DNA of 34,176 nt, from positions 1 to 34,176 of the forward strand of contig CACHHJ010000006.1 in assembly GCA_902579585.1 (NCBI GenBank). Direction: 5' to 3'. The notes under the pieces were generated by a model. That model saw nothing but the letters and a program-made list of their open reading frames with translations, searched no databases and was not told the DNA's origin. Source of the stretch: an uncultured Pelagibacteraceae bacterium. GTDB taxonomy: Bacteria; Pseudomonadota; Alphaproteobacteria; Pelagibacterales; Pelagibacteraceae. Below, in pieces: positions 8,374 to 17,950 of the stretch. How positions within the stretch are numbered: position 1 is the first letter of the stretch; the number at the start of each line of letters is the position of its first letter. Made by a program: the position numbers and the translations under genes.

Positions 8374-10148
8374 GAATATATGGGTAAAGTTATTTCTATA
8401 TTAGCACCATCTGAACTTTTAAAAAAATTTATATCTCCACCGTGGTCATTTACAATTTTTGATACTATAGGAAGACCCAAGCCTGTCCCTTGTTTTTTTG
8501 TAGTAAAATAAGGTTTGGTGATATTTGTAACGTCTTTAAAACCTATGCCATTATCGAGCATTTTGATCACTATATATTCATTATTTGTGTTCATTTCTAG
8601 AGTAATTTTTCCTTGTAAATTGGGATCTTTTTGTTTTTTTTCATCAATTGCTTCAATAGAATTTTTTATTAAATTTAAAAAAACACGATTTAAATGTTCA
8701 CTATCACCTTTTATATAGAAATCTAAATTATTTTTTTTTACAATATTTAAAATTACCTCTTCATTTGATAATTTATAAAAAGATACAGCTCTTTTTAAAA
8801 TATCTTCGATATTGACTTTTTTTAATATTGGAGATGGCATTCTAGCAAAATCTGAAAATTCATTTACTAGCTTTTTAATATCAATAATTTGTCTATTTAT
8901 AGTTTCTAAATATTTAGAAAAGTTAGATTTATCATCTTTAATTTTATCTGAATATTTTTCTTTTAGTCGATCAATTGATAATTGAATTGGTGTCAAAGGA
9001 TTTTTAATTTCATGAGCCAATTTTCTAGCAACGGACTCCCATGCAGAATATCTTTCCGATACTAAAAGCTTTTCTTGTTGTCTTTTTAATCTATCTATCA
9101 TGTTATTAAAATTTTGATTAAGGTTTTTAATTTCTTCATCTGTTTCAATCTCAGGCACTTTACTATCAAGTTTTCCAGAACTAATATTTTTTGATGCAGT
9201 AATTAAATTAATAATTGGTTTTGTTAACCTCCCGGCAAAACTTATAGCTAAAACAATAGTCATAAATAAAAGCATTGAAACTATAATTACATAAATTATG
9301 GCAAAAGTAATTTTTATACCTGTTCTATTATTTTCAACTGTATAGTAAAAATTTACTGCCTGTTGCGTATCGTCAAGGTATTGAAGTAATTGCGGCTGTA
9401 TATTTCTAGATACATAAAGGTAAGTATCGATAAAATTATTTAACTTTAACATGAATGCTGTTTTATTGTCTGATCCAACATTTATAGCCACTGGTTTACC
9501 ACCAAGAGCGGTGTCAAATTCGTCTTCGGATGGTAACAAAAGTTGATCATCAGGATTATTTGTTTCTCCGAGTAAAATTGTTCCAGCACTATCAATTAAA
9601 TAAATTTCATCTAATCTTCTCAAATTTTTCTGTGTTCTAATACTATTTTGAACTCTTTTAGGATTTGAAAATAGGATTCCAGAAAATCTATTTAGGTCTA
9701 TTCCTACTAGAAAAATATCAGCCTCTACAGAACGCTTTGTCTCTTCAATGTAATTTTTTGCAACCTCATAAGAGTTATTTACTGCTGATGTTATTTTTTT
9801 ATCAAAGTATTTTTGTAAACCAACATTAAATAAAACTAGAGAAAAAATTGCAATTACAAGCGATGGTATAAAAGCAAATAAAGAAAATTGCAGAACGTAG
9901 TTTAAGCTAGTTTTTGAGCCCTCTTTTCCTGATTTTATTTTTAAAAATAGTTTTGATGTTTCTTTAACCAGAAGCATTAAAAATAATATTAAAAATGTAA
10001 CGTCTAATATTAGTAAATATTGTAAGTAATCATCATTTAAAAATATCAATTTTTGATTTATAAAAGTAACAAAAGTTAATAAACCTAATAAAATTGAAAT
10101 TAATGAGATGGTAAAAAACCACTTAAAAGTTTTAATAGTATTTAACAT
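8370..10148 (-). CDS. ntrY: NtrY membrane sensor histidine kinase
   Basis: The 592-residue kinase has hydrophobic segments at about 10-32, 43-61 and 85-110, an extracytoplasmic region at about 112-278, and a further span at about 280-305. A HAMP domain follows at about 305-356. The dimerisation box KLAHEIKNPLTP carries the phosphorylated His379. The HATPase region has N box NLIKNSIEAID, G1 DNGIGF and G2 GTGLGLPI. This arrangement is NtrY-specific rather than that of soluble NtrB. The start at 10148 is supported by an AAGGA ribosome-binding site six bases upstream (10155-10159). The gene is divergent from ispDF and is the first gene of the ntrY-ntrX-trkA-trkH unit. Confidence 0.93.
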   Translation of the reverse strand: MLNTIKTFKWFFTISLISILLGLLTFVTFINQKLIFLNDDYLQYLLILDVTFLILFLMLLVKETSKLFLKIKSGKEGSKTSLNYVLQFSLFAFIPSLVIAIFSLVLFNVGLQKYFDKKITSAVNNSYEVAKNYIEETKRSVEADIFLVGIDLNRFSGILFSNPKRVQNSIRTQKNLRRLDEIYLIDSAGTILLGETNNPDDQLLLPSEDEFDTALGGKPVAINVGSDNKTAFMLKLNNFIDTYLYVSRNIQPQLLQYLDDTQQAVNFYYTVENNRTGIKITFAIIYVIIVSMLLFMTIVLAISFAGRLTKPIINLITASKNISSGKLDSKVPEIETDEEIKNLNQNFNNMIDRLKRQQEKLLVSERYSAWESVARKLAHEIKNPLTPIQLSIDRLKEKYSDKIKDDKSNFSKYLETINRQIIDIKKLVNEFSDFARMPSPILKKVNIEDILKRAVSFYKLSNEEVILNIVKKNNLDFYIKGDSEHLNRVFLNLIKNSIEAIDEKKQKDPNLQGKITLEMNTNNEYIVIKMLDNGIGFKDVTNITKPYFTTKKQGTGLGLPIVSKIVNDHGGDINFFKSSDGANIEITLPIYS

Positions 10149-10197
10149 TATAATTCCTTAACATTTTACATAAATATAGGATAAATTAATATATATA
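10149..10197. promoter_or_regulatory. Divergent intergenic region ntrY / ispDF
   Basis: These 49 bases are the only non-coding DNA between two divergently transcribed units, so promoters in both directions should lie here or in the gene starts. The clear element is the AAGGA ribosome-binding site of ntrY at 10155-10159 on the minus strand. The ispDF side is a TATATATA-rich run leading directly into its ATG, with no good Shine-Dalgarno. I could not choose convincing -35/-10 pairs. Confidence 0.4.
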
Positions 10198-11334
10198 ATG
10201 AGTTTTTGTTTAATTTTATTAGCTGCTGGAAATAGTAAAAGATTTTCACATAAAGTCCCAAAACCCTTCTTTAAAATTACAGGAAAAACCCTTTTAGAGC
10301 TATCTTTGATTAAATTTAACAATATTAAGGAAATTAAAAATATTATTGTTGTTATTAACAAAAAACACTTAAGGCTTGTTAAAAATATAAAATTTAAAAA
10401 ATTTGTAAAAGTAATTGGTGGTGAAACAAGACAAGAGTCCACGTTCAATGCCCTTAAATTTATTAAGAGAAAGAAAATAAAATGTTCAAAAGTACTTATA
10501 CATGACTCCGCAAGACCTAATTTTTCTCTTCGATTGATCAAAAAGATCATACATTATTCAAAAAAAAACTCAGTTGTGCCTAAAATTCATATTGGTGATG
10601 CTCTAAAAACAATGTTTGGTAAAAATAAATTATTAAATTTGACAAGAGAAAATTTTTTTATAACGCAGACACCCCAATCTTTTAATTACAATGAAATACT
10701 TAAATACCACTCAGATAAAAAATTGCTCTACAAAGATGATGACCTATCTTTAGTAGAGTCATTAAAAAACGTTAAATTTATCGAGGGAGAAAAAAGTAAT
10801 TTTAAAATAACAAATCAAGAAGATTTGAAAATGCTTAAAAATTACATGAATCAAAAAACTAAAATTGGAATAGGTTTTGATATTCATAAACTTGTTCCTG
10901 GGAGAAAATTTTATTTAGGTGGTTTAAATATAAAATCAAAAATTGGAACTTTAGGACATTCAGATGGTGATCCAGTTTTACACTCTATAATCGATGCTAT
11001 TCTTGGAGCTTGTAATATGGGAGATATAGGCACACTATTTTCTGACAAAAATAAAAAATTTAAAAATATAAGATCTACAATTTTATTAAAAAATGTAATT
11101 AAAAAAATTAAATCTAACGGTTTTTACATAAACAATTTAGATATTAACATAATAACACAAACACCAAAAGTAAGCAGATATAGAAGAAAGATGATTAAAA
11201 ATATTTCCAAATTTTGTGAAATTAGTCAAGATAAGATTAATATAAAAGGTAAAACGACAGAAAAATTAGGAATTATTGGGAGAGAAAGAGCTATTGCCAC
11301 TGAGGTAGTTGCATCAGTAATTAAATATGATTAA
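10198..11334 (+). CDS. ispDF: Bifunctional IspD-IspF, MEP isoprenoid pathway
   Basis: A 378-residue fusion. The IspD part (about 1-217) has LAAGNSKRF with its KPF lysine, GGETRQES, HDSARP and TQTPQSF. It transfers CMP onto methylerythritol phosphate. The IspF part (about 221-378) has GFDIHKL, whose Asp228 and His230, together with His262 in GHSDGDPVLHS, bind the catalytic zinc. It forms the cyclic diphosphate. IspDF fusions are typical of Alphaproteobacteria. The IspD half is slightly compact and very lysine-rich but has no missing motif. The gene is first of a three-gene plus-strand set and its end overlaps pgpA by eight bases. Confidence 0.95.
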   Translation: MSFCLILLAAGNSKRFSHKVPKPFFKITGKTLLELSLIKFNNIKEIKNIIVVINKKHLRLVKNIKFKKFVKVIGGETRQESTFNALKFIKRKKIKCSKVLIHDSARPNFSLRLIKKIIHYSKKNSVVPKIHIGDALKTMFGKNKLLNLTRENFFITQTPQSFNYNEILKYHSDKKLLYKDDDLSLVESLKNVKFIEGEKSNFKITNQEDLKMLKNYMNQKTKIGIGFDIHKLVPGRKFYLGGLNIKSKIGTLGHSDGDPVLHSIIDAILGACNMGDIGTLFSDKNKKFKNIRSTILLKNVIKKIKSNGFYINNLDINIITQTPKVSRYRRKMIKNISKFCEISQDKINIKGKTTEKLGIIGRERAIATEVVASVIKYD

Positions 11335-11836
11335 AAAATTAAATTATTATTTTATTACTCTTTTTGTTTTTGGAGACTCAATTCAAAAATACAGAGGTAC
11401 TTGGGCATCATTATTTACAACATTATTTTTATTTATATTAATATATGGCCTTAAAATCCCTACTTTAATTATTTTGTTATCTTTGTTATTAGTTTTTGTT
11501 TATTCCTTCTTTGCAATTAAATCTTGTTTAAATAATTTTAAAGATAAAGATCCTCAAGAAATTGTAATTGACGAATTTCTTGGTCAATCAATTCCAATAA
11601 TTTTATACGAAATTTTTCACCCTAACAGAGGAAACTCAATGGTAGAAACACTTCAGATTTATTTTTGGTTTTTTCTTTTATTTAGATTATTTGATGGGCT
11701 TAAGCCGTTTCCAATAGATTATATTGATAGGAAATATAAAAATACTTTTGGTATCATATTTGATGATATTTTAGCTGGATTTTATGTGGTTATATGTCTT
11801 GTATTATTTATGGTTGGAAAAACATTTTTTAATTAA
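11327..11836 (+). CDS. pgpA: Phosphatidylglycerophosphatase A
   Basis: This 169-residue membrane protein begins with a short hydrophobic segment and a GDSIQKYRGTWASL block (about 16-29), then VIDEFLGQ (about 80-87) and RLFDGLKPFP (about 121-130). These are the conserved acidic and basic patches of PgpA-type phosphatases. It removes the phosphate from phosphatidylglycerol phosphate to give phosphatidylglycerol at the inner membrane. About four hydrophobic spans are visible. The start overlaps ispDF by eight bases, and the stop shares one base with the next ATG (TAATG), so all three genes should be translated from one message. Confidence 0.9.
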   Translation: MIKKLNYYFITLFVFGDSIQKYRGTWASLFTTLFLFILIYGLKIPTLIILLSLLLVFVYSFFAIKSCLNNFKDKDPQEIVIDEFLGQSIPIILYEIFHPNRGNSMVETLQIYFWFFLLFRLFDGLKPFPIDYIDRKYKNTFGIIFDDILAGFYVVICLVLFMVGKTFFN

Positions 11837-12309
11837 TGAAAAAGTTAAATAAGAAAGTTGTTGCTCTATTAAAGAAAAAAAGAACTAGGTTGGCTATTGC
11901 AGAATCTTGTACTGGTGGTATGTTGTCAAGTGCTATCACATCAATAAGTGGATCTTCAAAAGTATTTGTTATGGGTCTAGTTACTTACTCAAATATATCA
12001 AAAAATCTACTTTTAAAGATTCCAAAACAAATTATAAAAAATCATGGTGCAGTTAGTAGTGAATGTTGCTCATATATGGTAAATAATTTGTCAAAAATTG
12101 CTAAAGCCAATATAGCCATTTCTATAACTGGAATAGCGGGACCGAGTGGAGGAACTAAGTTAAAACCAGTAGGATTAGTGTATATTGGTATTAAAAGCAA
12201 AAATAGAATTAAAATATCTAAATATTTATTTAAAAATAAGGATCGATCTAAAATTCAAAAAAAAACTGTAAAAAAGGCTCTAGAATTGATTTTAAGTATT
12301 CTTAAATAA
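11836..12309 (+). CDS. pncC: CinA C-terminal domain protein, NMN amidohydrolase (PncC-type)
   Basis: The 157-residue protein consists only of the CinA C-terminal (CinA_C) domain. AESCTGGMLSSAITSISGSS (about 19-38) contains the family serine and GG. GLVTYSN and SITGIAGPSGG (about 94-104) complete the pocket. Stand-alone versions deamidate nicotinamide mononucleotide to nicotinic acid mononucleotide in NAD recycling. The N-terminal molybdopterin-like domain of full CinA is absent. The last 18 bases overlap the convergently transcribed Coq10-like gene, leaving no room for a conventional terminator between the two. Confidence 0.88.
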   Translation: MKKLNKKVVALLKKKRTRLAIAESCTGGMLSSAITSISGSSKVFVMGLVTYSNISKNLLLKIPKQIIKNHGAVSSECCSYMVNNLSKIAKANIAISITGIAGPSGGTKLKPVGLVYIGIKSKNRIKISKYLFKNKDRSKIQKKTVKKALELILSILK

Positions 12310-12741
12310 GTTGATCGCCCTTTTTTCAAAAGCACTTGCAATTTCATTTAATCCTTTATCAAATGATTTTTTCATAATCATATTATAAAAGACATTTTTA
12401 ATTTCAAAATCTATTGAGAAATCAACTTCACTTTGATTATTGATCTCTCTTATTTGCCATATATTTTTAAGATGTTTTAATGGTCCTCCAATGTTGTTTA
12501 CTAAAATCTTGTCTTTATTTTTGTAATAAGTAACATGGCTTTTGTATGTTTGGTTTAGAAACTTTTTTCCAACTGTCAAATCTGCTTCCATCTCAATAAT
12601 ATCATCCATATCATTAATTTTATGTATTTTGCCATCAATACACCATGGAACAAACTCTGGATACTTTTCTATATCAAGTATCATTTTAATAAGATCTTTT
12701 TTTTTACAAGGAATAATCTTTTTTACTGAAGCGTTAGGCAT
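12292..12741 (-). CDS. Coq10/RatA-like START-domain protein
   Basis: This 149-residue protein fits the polyketide cyclase/START (SRPBCC) fold of bacterial Coq10/RatA-type proteins. The signature [12 protein letters not shown] lies at about 28-39, and a C-terminal amphipathic helix ends FEKRAINLF. In Alphaproteobacteria this gene habitually follows lipA. Its most likely role is ubiquinone binding or delivery for respiration, as for Coq10. The alternative toxin name RatA comes from an E. coli homologue and need not apply. It overlaps the lipA 3' end by 19 bases and is the last gene of the minus-strand run that starts at tpiA. Confidence 0.85.
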   Translation of the reverse strand: MPNASVKKIIPCKKKDLIKMILDIEKYPEFVPWCIDGKIHKINDMDDIIEMEADLTVGKKFLNQTYKSHVTYYKNKDKILVNNIGGPLKHLKNIWQIREINNQSEVDFSIDFEIKNVFYNMIMKKSFDKGLNEIASAFEKRAINLFKNT

Positions 12742-13664
12742 TTTGATTGCTCATCTCTTGCTTTTTTTAATTTTTTAAAATCTTCATCAGCGTGATAAGA
12801 AGACCTTGTTAAAGGAGATGAGGCAACTAATAAAAATCCTTTTGATAAAGCAATTTTTTTTAATTCTAGAAATTCTTGTGGATTATAGTATCTTTGAAGA
12901 GGATAATGTTTTGGTGATGGTTGAAGGTACTGTCCAATGGTTAAGAAATCCACATTCGCAGTTCTCAAATCATCCATTACTTGCAAAATTTCATTTTTAT
13001 TTTCACCTAAACCTACCATCAAACCAGATTTAGTAAATAAATTAGGTTTAATTTGTTTTGATGACTCCAATAATTTTATAGAAGCAAAATATCTAGAACC
13101 AGGTCTAACACTTAAATAAAGACTTGGTACTGTTTCGATGTTATGATTAAACACATCCGGAGATGCTTCTAAGACTTTTTCAAATGCATTTCCTTTTCTT
13201 AAAAAATCTGGGGTTAAAACTTCTATTGTAGTTTGGGGGTTATTTTTTTTTGTTTCTAAAACAACCTCTTTAAAATGATTTGCCCCACCATCCTCTAAGT
13301 CGTCTCTATCTACGGAAGTTATCACTACGTGATTTAAATTAAGTTCTTTTACTGCTTTTGAAATTTTTAAAGGTTCAAATGGATCTAATTTATTTGGTTT
13401 TCCTGTTTTTACATCGCAAAAAGCACAACCTCTTGTACAAGTATCGCCCATTATCATAAATGTTGCATGTTTTTTACTCCAACATTCTGTAATATTTGGA
13501 CAATTTGCTTCCTGACAAACTGTATTTAAACCGTTTTGATTAACCACTTCTTTTGTTCTAAAAAAAACTTTTGTATCTAAGATTTTAGACCTAATCCAAT
13601 TAGGTTTTTTTTTAATTGGATTAAAAGGTTTGTTAATTTTTTCTGGGTGTCTGCTTTTAGTCAT
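12723..13664 (-). CDS. lipA: Lipoyl synthase (radical SAM)
   Basis: A 313-residue radical-SAM enzyme. CTRGCAFCD is the CxxxCxxC motif binding the SAM cluster. The three-cysteine motif [12 protein letters not shown] upstream binds the auxiliary sulfur-donating cluster. The C-terminal RSSYHA serine motif ligates that cluster. It inserts two sulfurs into octanoyl groups on lipoyl domains of 2-oxoacid dehydrogenases and the glycine cleavage H protein. It starts eight bases inside ftsB and runs 19 bases into the Coq10-like gene. In many relatives the pyruvate dehydrogenase genes lie between ftsB and lipA; here they do not. Confidence 0.96.
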   Translation of the reverse strand: MTKSRHPEKINKPFNPIKKKPNWIRSKILDTKVFFRTKEVVNQNGLNTVCQEANCPNITECWSKKHATFMIMGDTCTRGCAFCDVKTGKPNKLDPFEPLKISKAVKELNLNHVVITSVDRDDLEDGGANHFKEVVLETKKNNPQTTIEVLTPDFLRKGNAFEKVLEASPDVFNHNIETVPSLYLSVRPGSRYFASIKLLESSKQIKPNLFTKSGLMVGLGENKNEILQVMDDLRTANVDFLTIGQYLQPSPKHYPLQRYYNPQEFLELKKIALSKGFLLVASSPLTRSSYHADEDFKKLKKARDEQSKCLTLQ

Positions 13665-13956
13665 TTATTTTTATAATAATTTCCTCTTTTTTTCCTAATT
13701 TTAATTTATCCCTAATAAGAATATCGACAAAATCAGAATTTAAATTTTCAGAAAGTAATGAATTTTTCTTATCTAAAATTTGGATTTCGTTGGTTAACAC
13801 ACTTTTTGTTTTAGTTAATTTTTTTTCAAGTTCGCTTTTTTCAAAATAGGCCATTAAACCTCTTTCACCAGTTAATAAATTAAAAACTATATACAAAAAT
13901 AAAAAGATGTTTAAAAACAAAATTTTTTTATTTTTAAAAACATCAAAAAAGTTCAT
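13657..13956 (-). CDS. ftsB: FtsB/DivIC-type septum formation initiator
   Basis: The 99-residue protein has a short cytoplasmic N-terminus and one transmembrane span (about 12-29). A GERGL segment follows, then a heptad-rich coiled coil to about residue 70 and a basic tail containing [11 protein letters not shown]. This is the layout of FtsB/DivIC, the bitopic divisome protein that pairs with FtsL and FtsQ. Position two bases after eno is the classic alphaproteobacterial location of this gene. Sequence identity in this family is low, so the call rests on architecture plus context. Confidence 0.85.
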   Translation of the reverse strand: MNFFDVFKNKKILFLNIFLFLYIVFNLLTGERGLMAYFEKSELEKKLTKTKSVLTNEIQILDKKNSLLSENLNSDFVDILIRDKLKLGKKEEIIIKIND

Positions 13957-13958
13957 AA

Positions 13959-15155
13959 CTAGATTTTAGTCATTTTTGCTAGTTTTCCAAGAGTATCTTC
14001 TATTCTCAAAAGTCTATTATATTTAGATACCCTCTCAGATCGAGCTAATGAACCAGATTTGATTTGTGAAGATTTTGTCGCAACACATAAATCGGCAATA
14101 AAAGTATCTTCTGAGTCGCCTGATCTATGTGAAATAATTGTTTTAAAGCCGTTTTTTTGAGCAAGATTTATGACTTCTAATGTTTCGCTAACAGTGCCAA
14201 TTTGATTAAGTTTAACAAGAATGGCGTTAGCGGAATTTTCATCTATTCCTTTTTGTAATCTCTTTTTATTAGTTGCAAAGAGATCGTCTCCAACAATTTG
14301 AATATTGGTGCTTTTAGTGAGTTTATTCCAAGACTCCCACTCGTCTTCGGAAAAAGGATCTTCAATAGATTTAATAGGATACTCTTTTATCAAATTAGAA
14401 TAATATTCAATTGTTTTTGGTTTTTTTAATTCGTTTGCAGCGACATCTAAACAGATAGATATATCATCACCTGGTTTAAAACCTGATTTTTCAATGGATT
14501 TTATTATTATTTGAATTGCTTCCTCATTGCTTTTTAAATTTGGTGCAAATCCTCCTTCATCACCCACATTAGTATTGACTAACATTTTTTTAAGATTTTG
14601 GATTACAATAAAGCTACGTCTTAGTGCTTCAGAAAATGAATTTGTTTTTTCAGGGCGTATCATAAATTCCTGAATATCAAGATTGTTTTTTGCATGAACT
14701 CCACCATTGATAATGTTTAACAAAGGTATTGGTAATAAATAATCATCGTTTTTGGATAAATATTTAAAAAGAGGAATTTTTTTTTCAATTGCTGCTAATT
14801 TGCTACAAGCCATAGATACACCTAAAATAGCATTAGCGCCAAGTTTCTTTTTTTGTTCAGTTCCATCTAGTTCGATTAAAATTTTATCTATCTTTAATTG
14901 ATCAGTAATCTCAACATTTTTTAAAGCTTTAGATATTAGATTATTTATATTTGAAATAGCTACAAAAACACTTTTGCCTAAATAATCTTTATTATCTTTA
15001 TCTCTTAATTCAAATGCTTCATGGGTTCCAGTAGATGCTCCTGAAGGTACTATTGAAAAGGCAGATCCGTTTTCTGAAAATACCTCAGCCTCTACTGTTG
15101 GATTACCTCGACTATCAAAAACCTGTCGGCCTTTAATATTTTTAATTTTTGCCAT
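13959..15155 (-). CDS. eno: Enolase, shortened
   Basis: This 398-residue enolase, against about 425 in most bacteria, keeps its active site. GGVHAKNN has the substrate histidine and IQEFMI has Glu. VGDEGG carries the acid Glu. The metal ligands lie in [14 protein letters not shown] and GDDLF. The catalytic lysines are in LVKLNQIG and QIKSGS. The missing residues include about 15-17 between the first metal aspartate and the YPI strand, in a surface region. It interconverts 2-phosphoglycerate and PEP. The start overlaps kdsA by 14 bases. Confidence 0.95.
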   Translation of the reverse strand: MAKIKNIKGRQVFDSRGNPTVEAEVFSENGSAFSIVPSGASTGTHEAFELRDKDNKDYLGKSVFVAISNINNLISKALKNVEITDQLKIDKILIELDGTEQKKKLGANAILGVSMACSKLAAIEKKIPLFKYLSKNDDYLLPIPLLNIINGGVHAKNNLDIQEFMIRPEKTNSFSEALRRSFIVIQNLKKMLVNTNVGDEGGFAPNLKSNEEAIQIIIKSIEKSGFKPGDDISICLDVAANELKKPKTIEYYSNLIKEYPIKSIEDPFSEDEWESWNKLTKSTNIQIVGDDLFATNKKRLQKGIDENSANAILVKLNQIGTVSETLEVINLAQKNGFKTIISHRSGDSEDTFIADLCVATKSSQIKSGSLARSERVSKYNRLLRIEDTLGKLAKMTKI

Positions 15156-15975
15156 TCTTTATTAGATTATCTATTTTTAATAGTTGCTTTAAAATATTTG
15201 GCATCATTGATAAAGGAACCATGTTAGGTCCATCAGACGGTGCGTTATCTGGATCAGGGTGTGTTTCTATAAAAATGGCTGCAACTCCAACAGCAATAGC
15301 TGCCCGAGAAAGATGTTCAACAAATTCTCTTTGACCACCGCTCTTGTCCCCCATCCCCCCAGGTTGCTGAACAGAATGCGTCGCATCAAAAACCACAGGA
15401 TAACCGTTTTTGGCCATAATAGGCAATGATCTCATATCAGACACCAAGGTATTATAACCAAAGCTTGCTCCTCTTTCAGTAACCAAAATATTTTTATTTC
15501 CTGAGTCTTCTATTTTTTTAGTAACATTAATCATATCCCATGGTGCTAGGAATTGACCTTTCTTTACATTTATTACTTTTCCAGTTTGTGCAGCAGCTAC
15601 AAGTAAATCTGTTTGTCTACATAAAAAGGCTGGTATTTGCAAAACATCAACGTGTTTAGAGACTATCTTGCATTGATCTATGGTGTGAATGTCAGTTAAT
15701 ACAGGAACATTAATTTCTTTTCTAATTTTATCAAAAATTGGTAAAGATTTTTCAAGACCAGCTCCTCTTTTGCCCTTAAGACTAGTTCTATTAGCCTTAT
15801 CAAATGAGGTTTTATAAATTAAGCCTATTCCAAGTTCATCAGTTATTTTTTTTAATTTAGAAGCAACATCGAGAGCGTGTTTCTCATTTTCTAACTGGCA
15901 AGGTCCTGCAATTAATGTAAATGTGTTGGTGTTTGAAATATTTAATTTTCCACATTTAACGGATTTACTTGTCAT
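15142..15975 (-). CDS. kdsA: KDO-8-phosphate synthase
   Basis: The 277-residue enzyme condenses PEP with arabinose-5-phosphate for the lipopolysaccharide inner core. Visible motifs are LIAGPCQLE near the start, [25 protein letters not shown], and [11 protein letters not shown]. The VFDATH and ESH-type loops match class I KdsA. PEP comes from the enolase encoded directly downstream. It overlaps pyrG by one base and eno by 14. Together with the lpx genes at the right end, it shows that the cell makes a KDO/lipid A type outer membrane. Confidence 0.95.
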   Translation of the reverse strand: MTSKSVKCGKLNISNTNTFTLIAGPCQLENEKHALDVASKLKKITDELGIGLIYKTSFDKANRTSLKGKRGAGLEKSLPIFDKIRKEINVPVLTDIHTIDQCKIVSKHVDVLQIPAFLCRQTDLLVAAAQTGKVINVKKGQFLAPWDMINVTKKIEDSGNKNILVTERGASFGYNTLVSDMRSLPIMAKNGYPVVFDATHSVQQPGGMGDKSGGQREFVEHLSRAAIAVGVAAIFIETHPDPDNAPSDGPNMVPLSMMPNILKQLLKIDNLIKNGKN

Positions 15976-17600
15976 TAATTACTATCTCCATTAACACCAG
16001 CGGCTTTAATAAAAGAGGAAAATAACGGATGTGGTGTAAAAGGTCTTGATTTAAACTCTGGATGAAACTGCACACCAATAAACCATGGATGACCTTTTAA
16101 TTCAATTATCTCAGGTAAAGATCCATCTGGCGATAAAGCTGAAAAAATTAAACCTTTTTTTTCAAAATCACTCTTGTATTTAATATTAACCTCATATCTA
16201 TGTCTATGTCTCTCTTTTATTTTCTTCTCGGAATAAATCTTAGATATCAAAGAATTATTTTTTAATACAGCATCATATAAACCCAATCTCATTGTTCCAC
16301 CTAAATTTTTTTCAGTACCTTTAATTTTCTTCTTACCTTTTTGCCATTCTTCCAAAAGACCAACCACCGGGGTACAATTATTTCCAAATTCACTTGTAGA
16401 AGCATTCTTTATATTTAATAAATTTCTAGCAGCTTCAATTACGGCCATCTGCATACCAAAGCAAATACCGAAGAAAGGTATATTGTTCAATCTTGCATAT
16501 TTTATGGCAGCAATTTTACCTTCAGTGCCTCTTTTTCCAAAACCACCTGGAATAAGAACCCCTGTTACATCTTTAAGCAAAGGTTTGATTTTATCAGGCT
16601 TCAAATTTTCTGAATCTATTCTCTTCAAATTAACTTTTACATTATTTGATATGCCCCCATGAATTAATGCTTCATCTAAGGATTTGTAAGCATCTTTAAG
16701 ATCAACATATTTACCTATAATTCCAATGTTTACATCTTTTTTTGGGTTTAGAACTATAGAGGTAATATTTTTCCATTTACTGAGATCAGGTAATTTTTTT
16801 GTTTTAATATTGAAAAAAGAGAGAACCCTATCATCTAGTTTTTCTTTATGAAAACTAATTGGTGCTTCGTAAATAGTTCTTACATCAACAGTTTCAATAA
16901 CATTATCAATTGGTACATTGCAGAATAAAGATATTTTCTTTCTTTCTGTCTTTGGAATTTCTCTTTCAGATCTACAAATAATTATATCCGGTTGTATACC
17001 TAAACTTCTCAATTCTTTAACTGAATGTTGAGTTGGTTTTGTTTTTAATTCACCAGAAGCTTTTAAATAAGGAACCAGAGTTAAGTGTATAAATAAACTA
17101 TTTTTTTTTCCAACATCATTGGAAAATTGTCTTATTGCTTCTAAAAAAGGTAGGCTTTCTATATCACCAACTGTTCCACCAATTTCACAAATTATAAAAT
17201 CTTCATTTTTAACATCTTGTGAAATAAATTTTTTAATTCTATCCGTGACATGAGGAACTACTTGAACAGTGCCTCCTAAATAATCTCCTCTTCTTTCCTT
17301 TTTAATTATATCACTATAAATTCCTCCGGTAGTAATGTTATCAGATTGTGTAGCTGAAATTCCTGTAAACCTTTCGTAATGGCCTATATCTAAATCTGTT
17401 TCGGCACCGTCATCTGTTACAAAAACTTCTCCATGTTGAAATGGGTTCATTGTTCCGGGATCAACGTTCAAATAGGGATCTAATTTTCTGACTCTTACCT
17501 TAAAACCTCTTAATTGAAGTAAAGATGCAAGGGAAGCAGATGATAGACCTTTGCCTAATGAGGAAACCACGCCGCCAGTTACGAATACATATCGCGCCAT
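15975..17600 (-). CDS. pyrG: CTP synthase
   Basis: The 541-residue enzyme has an N-terminal synthetase domain starting with [13 protein letters not shown] (P-loop-like) and ending near residue 265. A class-I glutamine amidotransferase domain follows, with nucleophile Cys in [10 protein letters not shown] and the His/Glu pair in GVQFHPEF. It aminates UTP to CTP in the cytoplasm. The start [10 protein letters not shown] matches the family's usual first residues. The ATG lies only nine bases after a perfect TATAAT and lacks a Shine-Dalgarno, which is listed separately. Confidence 0.97.
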   Translation of the reverse strand: MARYVFVTGGVVSSLGKGLSSASLASLLQLRGFKVRVRKLDPYLNVDPGTMNPFQHGEVFVTDDGAETDLDIGHYERFTGISATQSDNITTGGIYSDIIKKERRGDYLGGTVQVVPHVTDRIKKFISQDVKNEDFIICEIGGTVGDIESLPFLEAIRQFSNDVGKKNSLFIHLTLVPYLKASGELKTKPTQHSVKELRSLGIQPDIIICRSEREIPKTERKKISLFCNVPIDNVIETVDVRTIYEAPISFHKEKLDDRVLSFFNIKTKKLPDLSKWKNITSIVLNPKKDVNIGIIGKYVDLKDAYKSLDEALIHGGISNNVKVNLKRIDSENLKPDKIKPLLKDVTGVLIPGGFGKRGTEGKIAAIKYARLNNIPFFGICFGMQMAVIEAARNLLNIKNASTSEFGNNCTPVVGLLEEWQKGKKKIKGTEKNLGGTMRLGLYDAVLKNNSLISKIYSEKKIKERHRHRYEVNIKYKSDFEKKGLIFSALSPDGSLPEIIELKGHPWFIGVQFHPEFKSRPFTPHPLFSSFIKAAGVNGDSN

Positions 17601-17608
17601 GGAAGAAC

Positions 17609-17637
17609 ATTATAACTACTTTTTAATTAAAAATAAA
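17609..17637 (-). promoter_or_regulatory. Candidate leaderless promoter for pyrG
   Basis: On the minus strand the secG-pyrG gap holds TTTATT (17637-17632), a 17-base spacer, and a perfect TATAAT (17614-17609). The pyrG ATG starts at 17600, about where transcription from such a -10 would begin, so the transcript could be leaderless. The -35 is poor and AT-rich DNA yields TATAAT by chance, so this stays tentative. Confidence 0.35.
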
Positions 17638-17639
17638 GT

Positions 17640-17945
17640 TTATTTTGAAGACTCTGGAATTTTTGGCTGTTCTAAATCTTTTTCATCCTCAATTTTCTCT
17701 AAAACTGATTGTGTTTCTTGCAAGTCAGCTCTTGATAGGACAACTAGTGAAATGCTCGATATGATAAACAAAGCAGCAATAATAGCAGTTGTTTTTGTTA
17801 AAAAATTTCCAACGGACCTTGTGGAAGCAAAATTGTCTTGCGACAACCCCAAGCCCAATGCTCCACCCTCAGACCTTTGTAATAAAACAATTATTATCAA
17901 CACAATTGCCAGGACAATATTAGCTACTATTAAAATTGTTTCCAT
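17640..17945 (-). CDS. secG: SecG preprotein translocase subunit
   Basis: This 101-residue protein has two hydrophobic spans (about 4-22 and 50-71). They are joined by the SecG-typical loop LLQRSEGGALGLG (about 21-33) and a TRSVGNFLTKTT segment. An acidic Glu/Asp-rich tail follows. It is an accessory subunit of the SecYEG channel in the inner membrane. The tpiA-secG-pyrG order is the usual alphaproteobacterial one. It starts five bases after tpiA ends. Confidence 0.93.
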   Translation of the reverse strand: METILIVANIVLAIVLIIIVLLQRSEGGALGLGLSQDNFASTRSVGNFLTKTTAIIAALFIISSISLVVLSRADLQETQSVLEKIEDEKDLEQPKIPESSK

Positions 17946-17950
17946 AGAGG

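Noticed and set aside
10158-10550. Minus-strand 130-codon open frame over the start of ispDF
   Set aside because: It is antisense to the conserved IspD motifs, and its hydrophobic Leu/Ile content mirrors the Lys/Asn codons of ispD.
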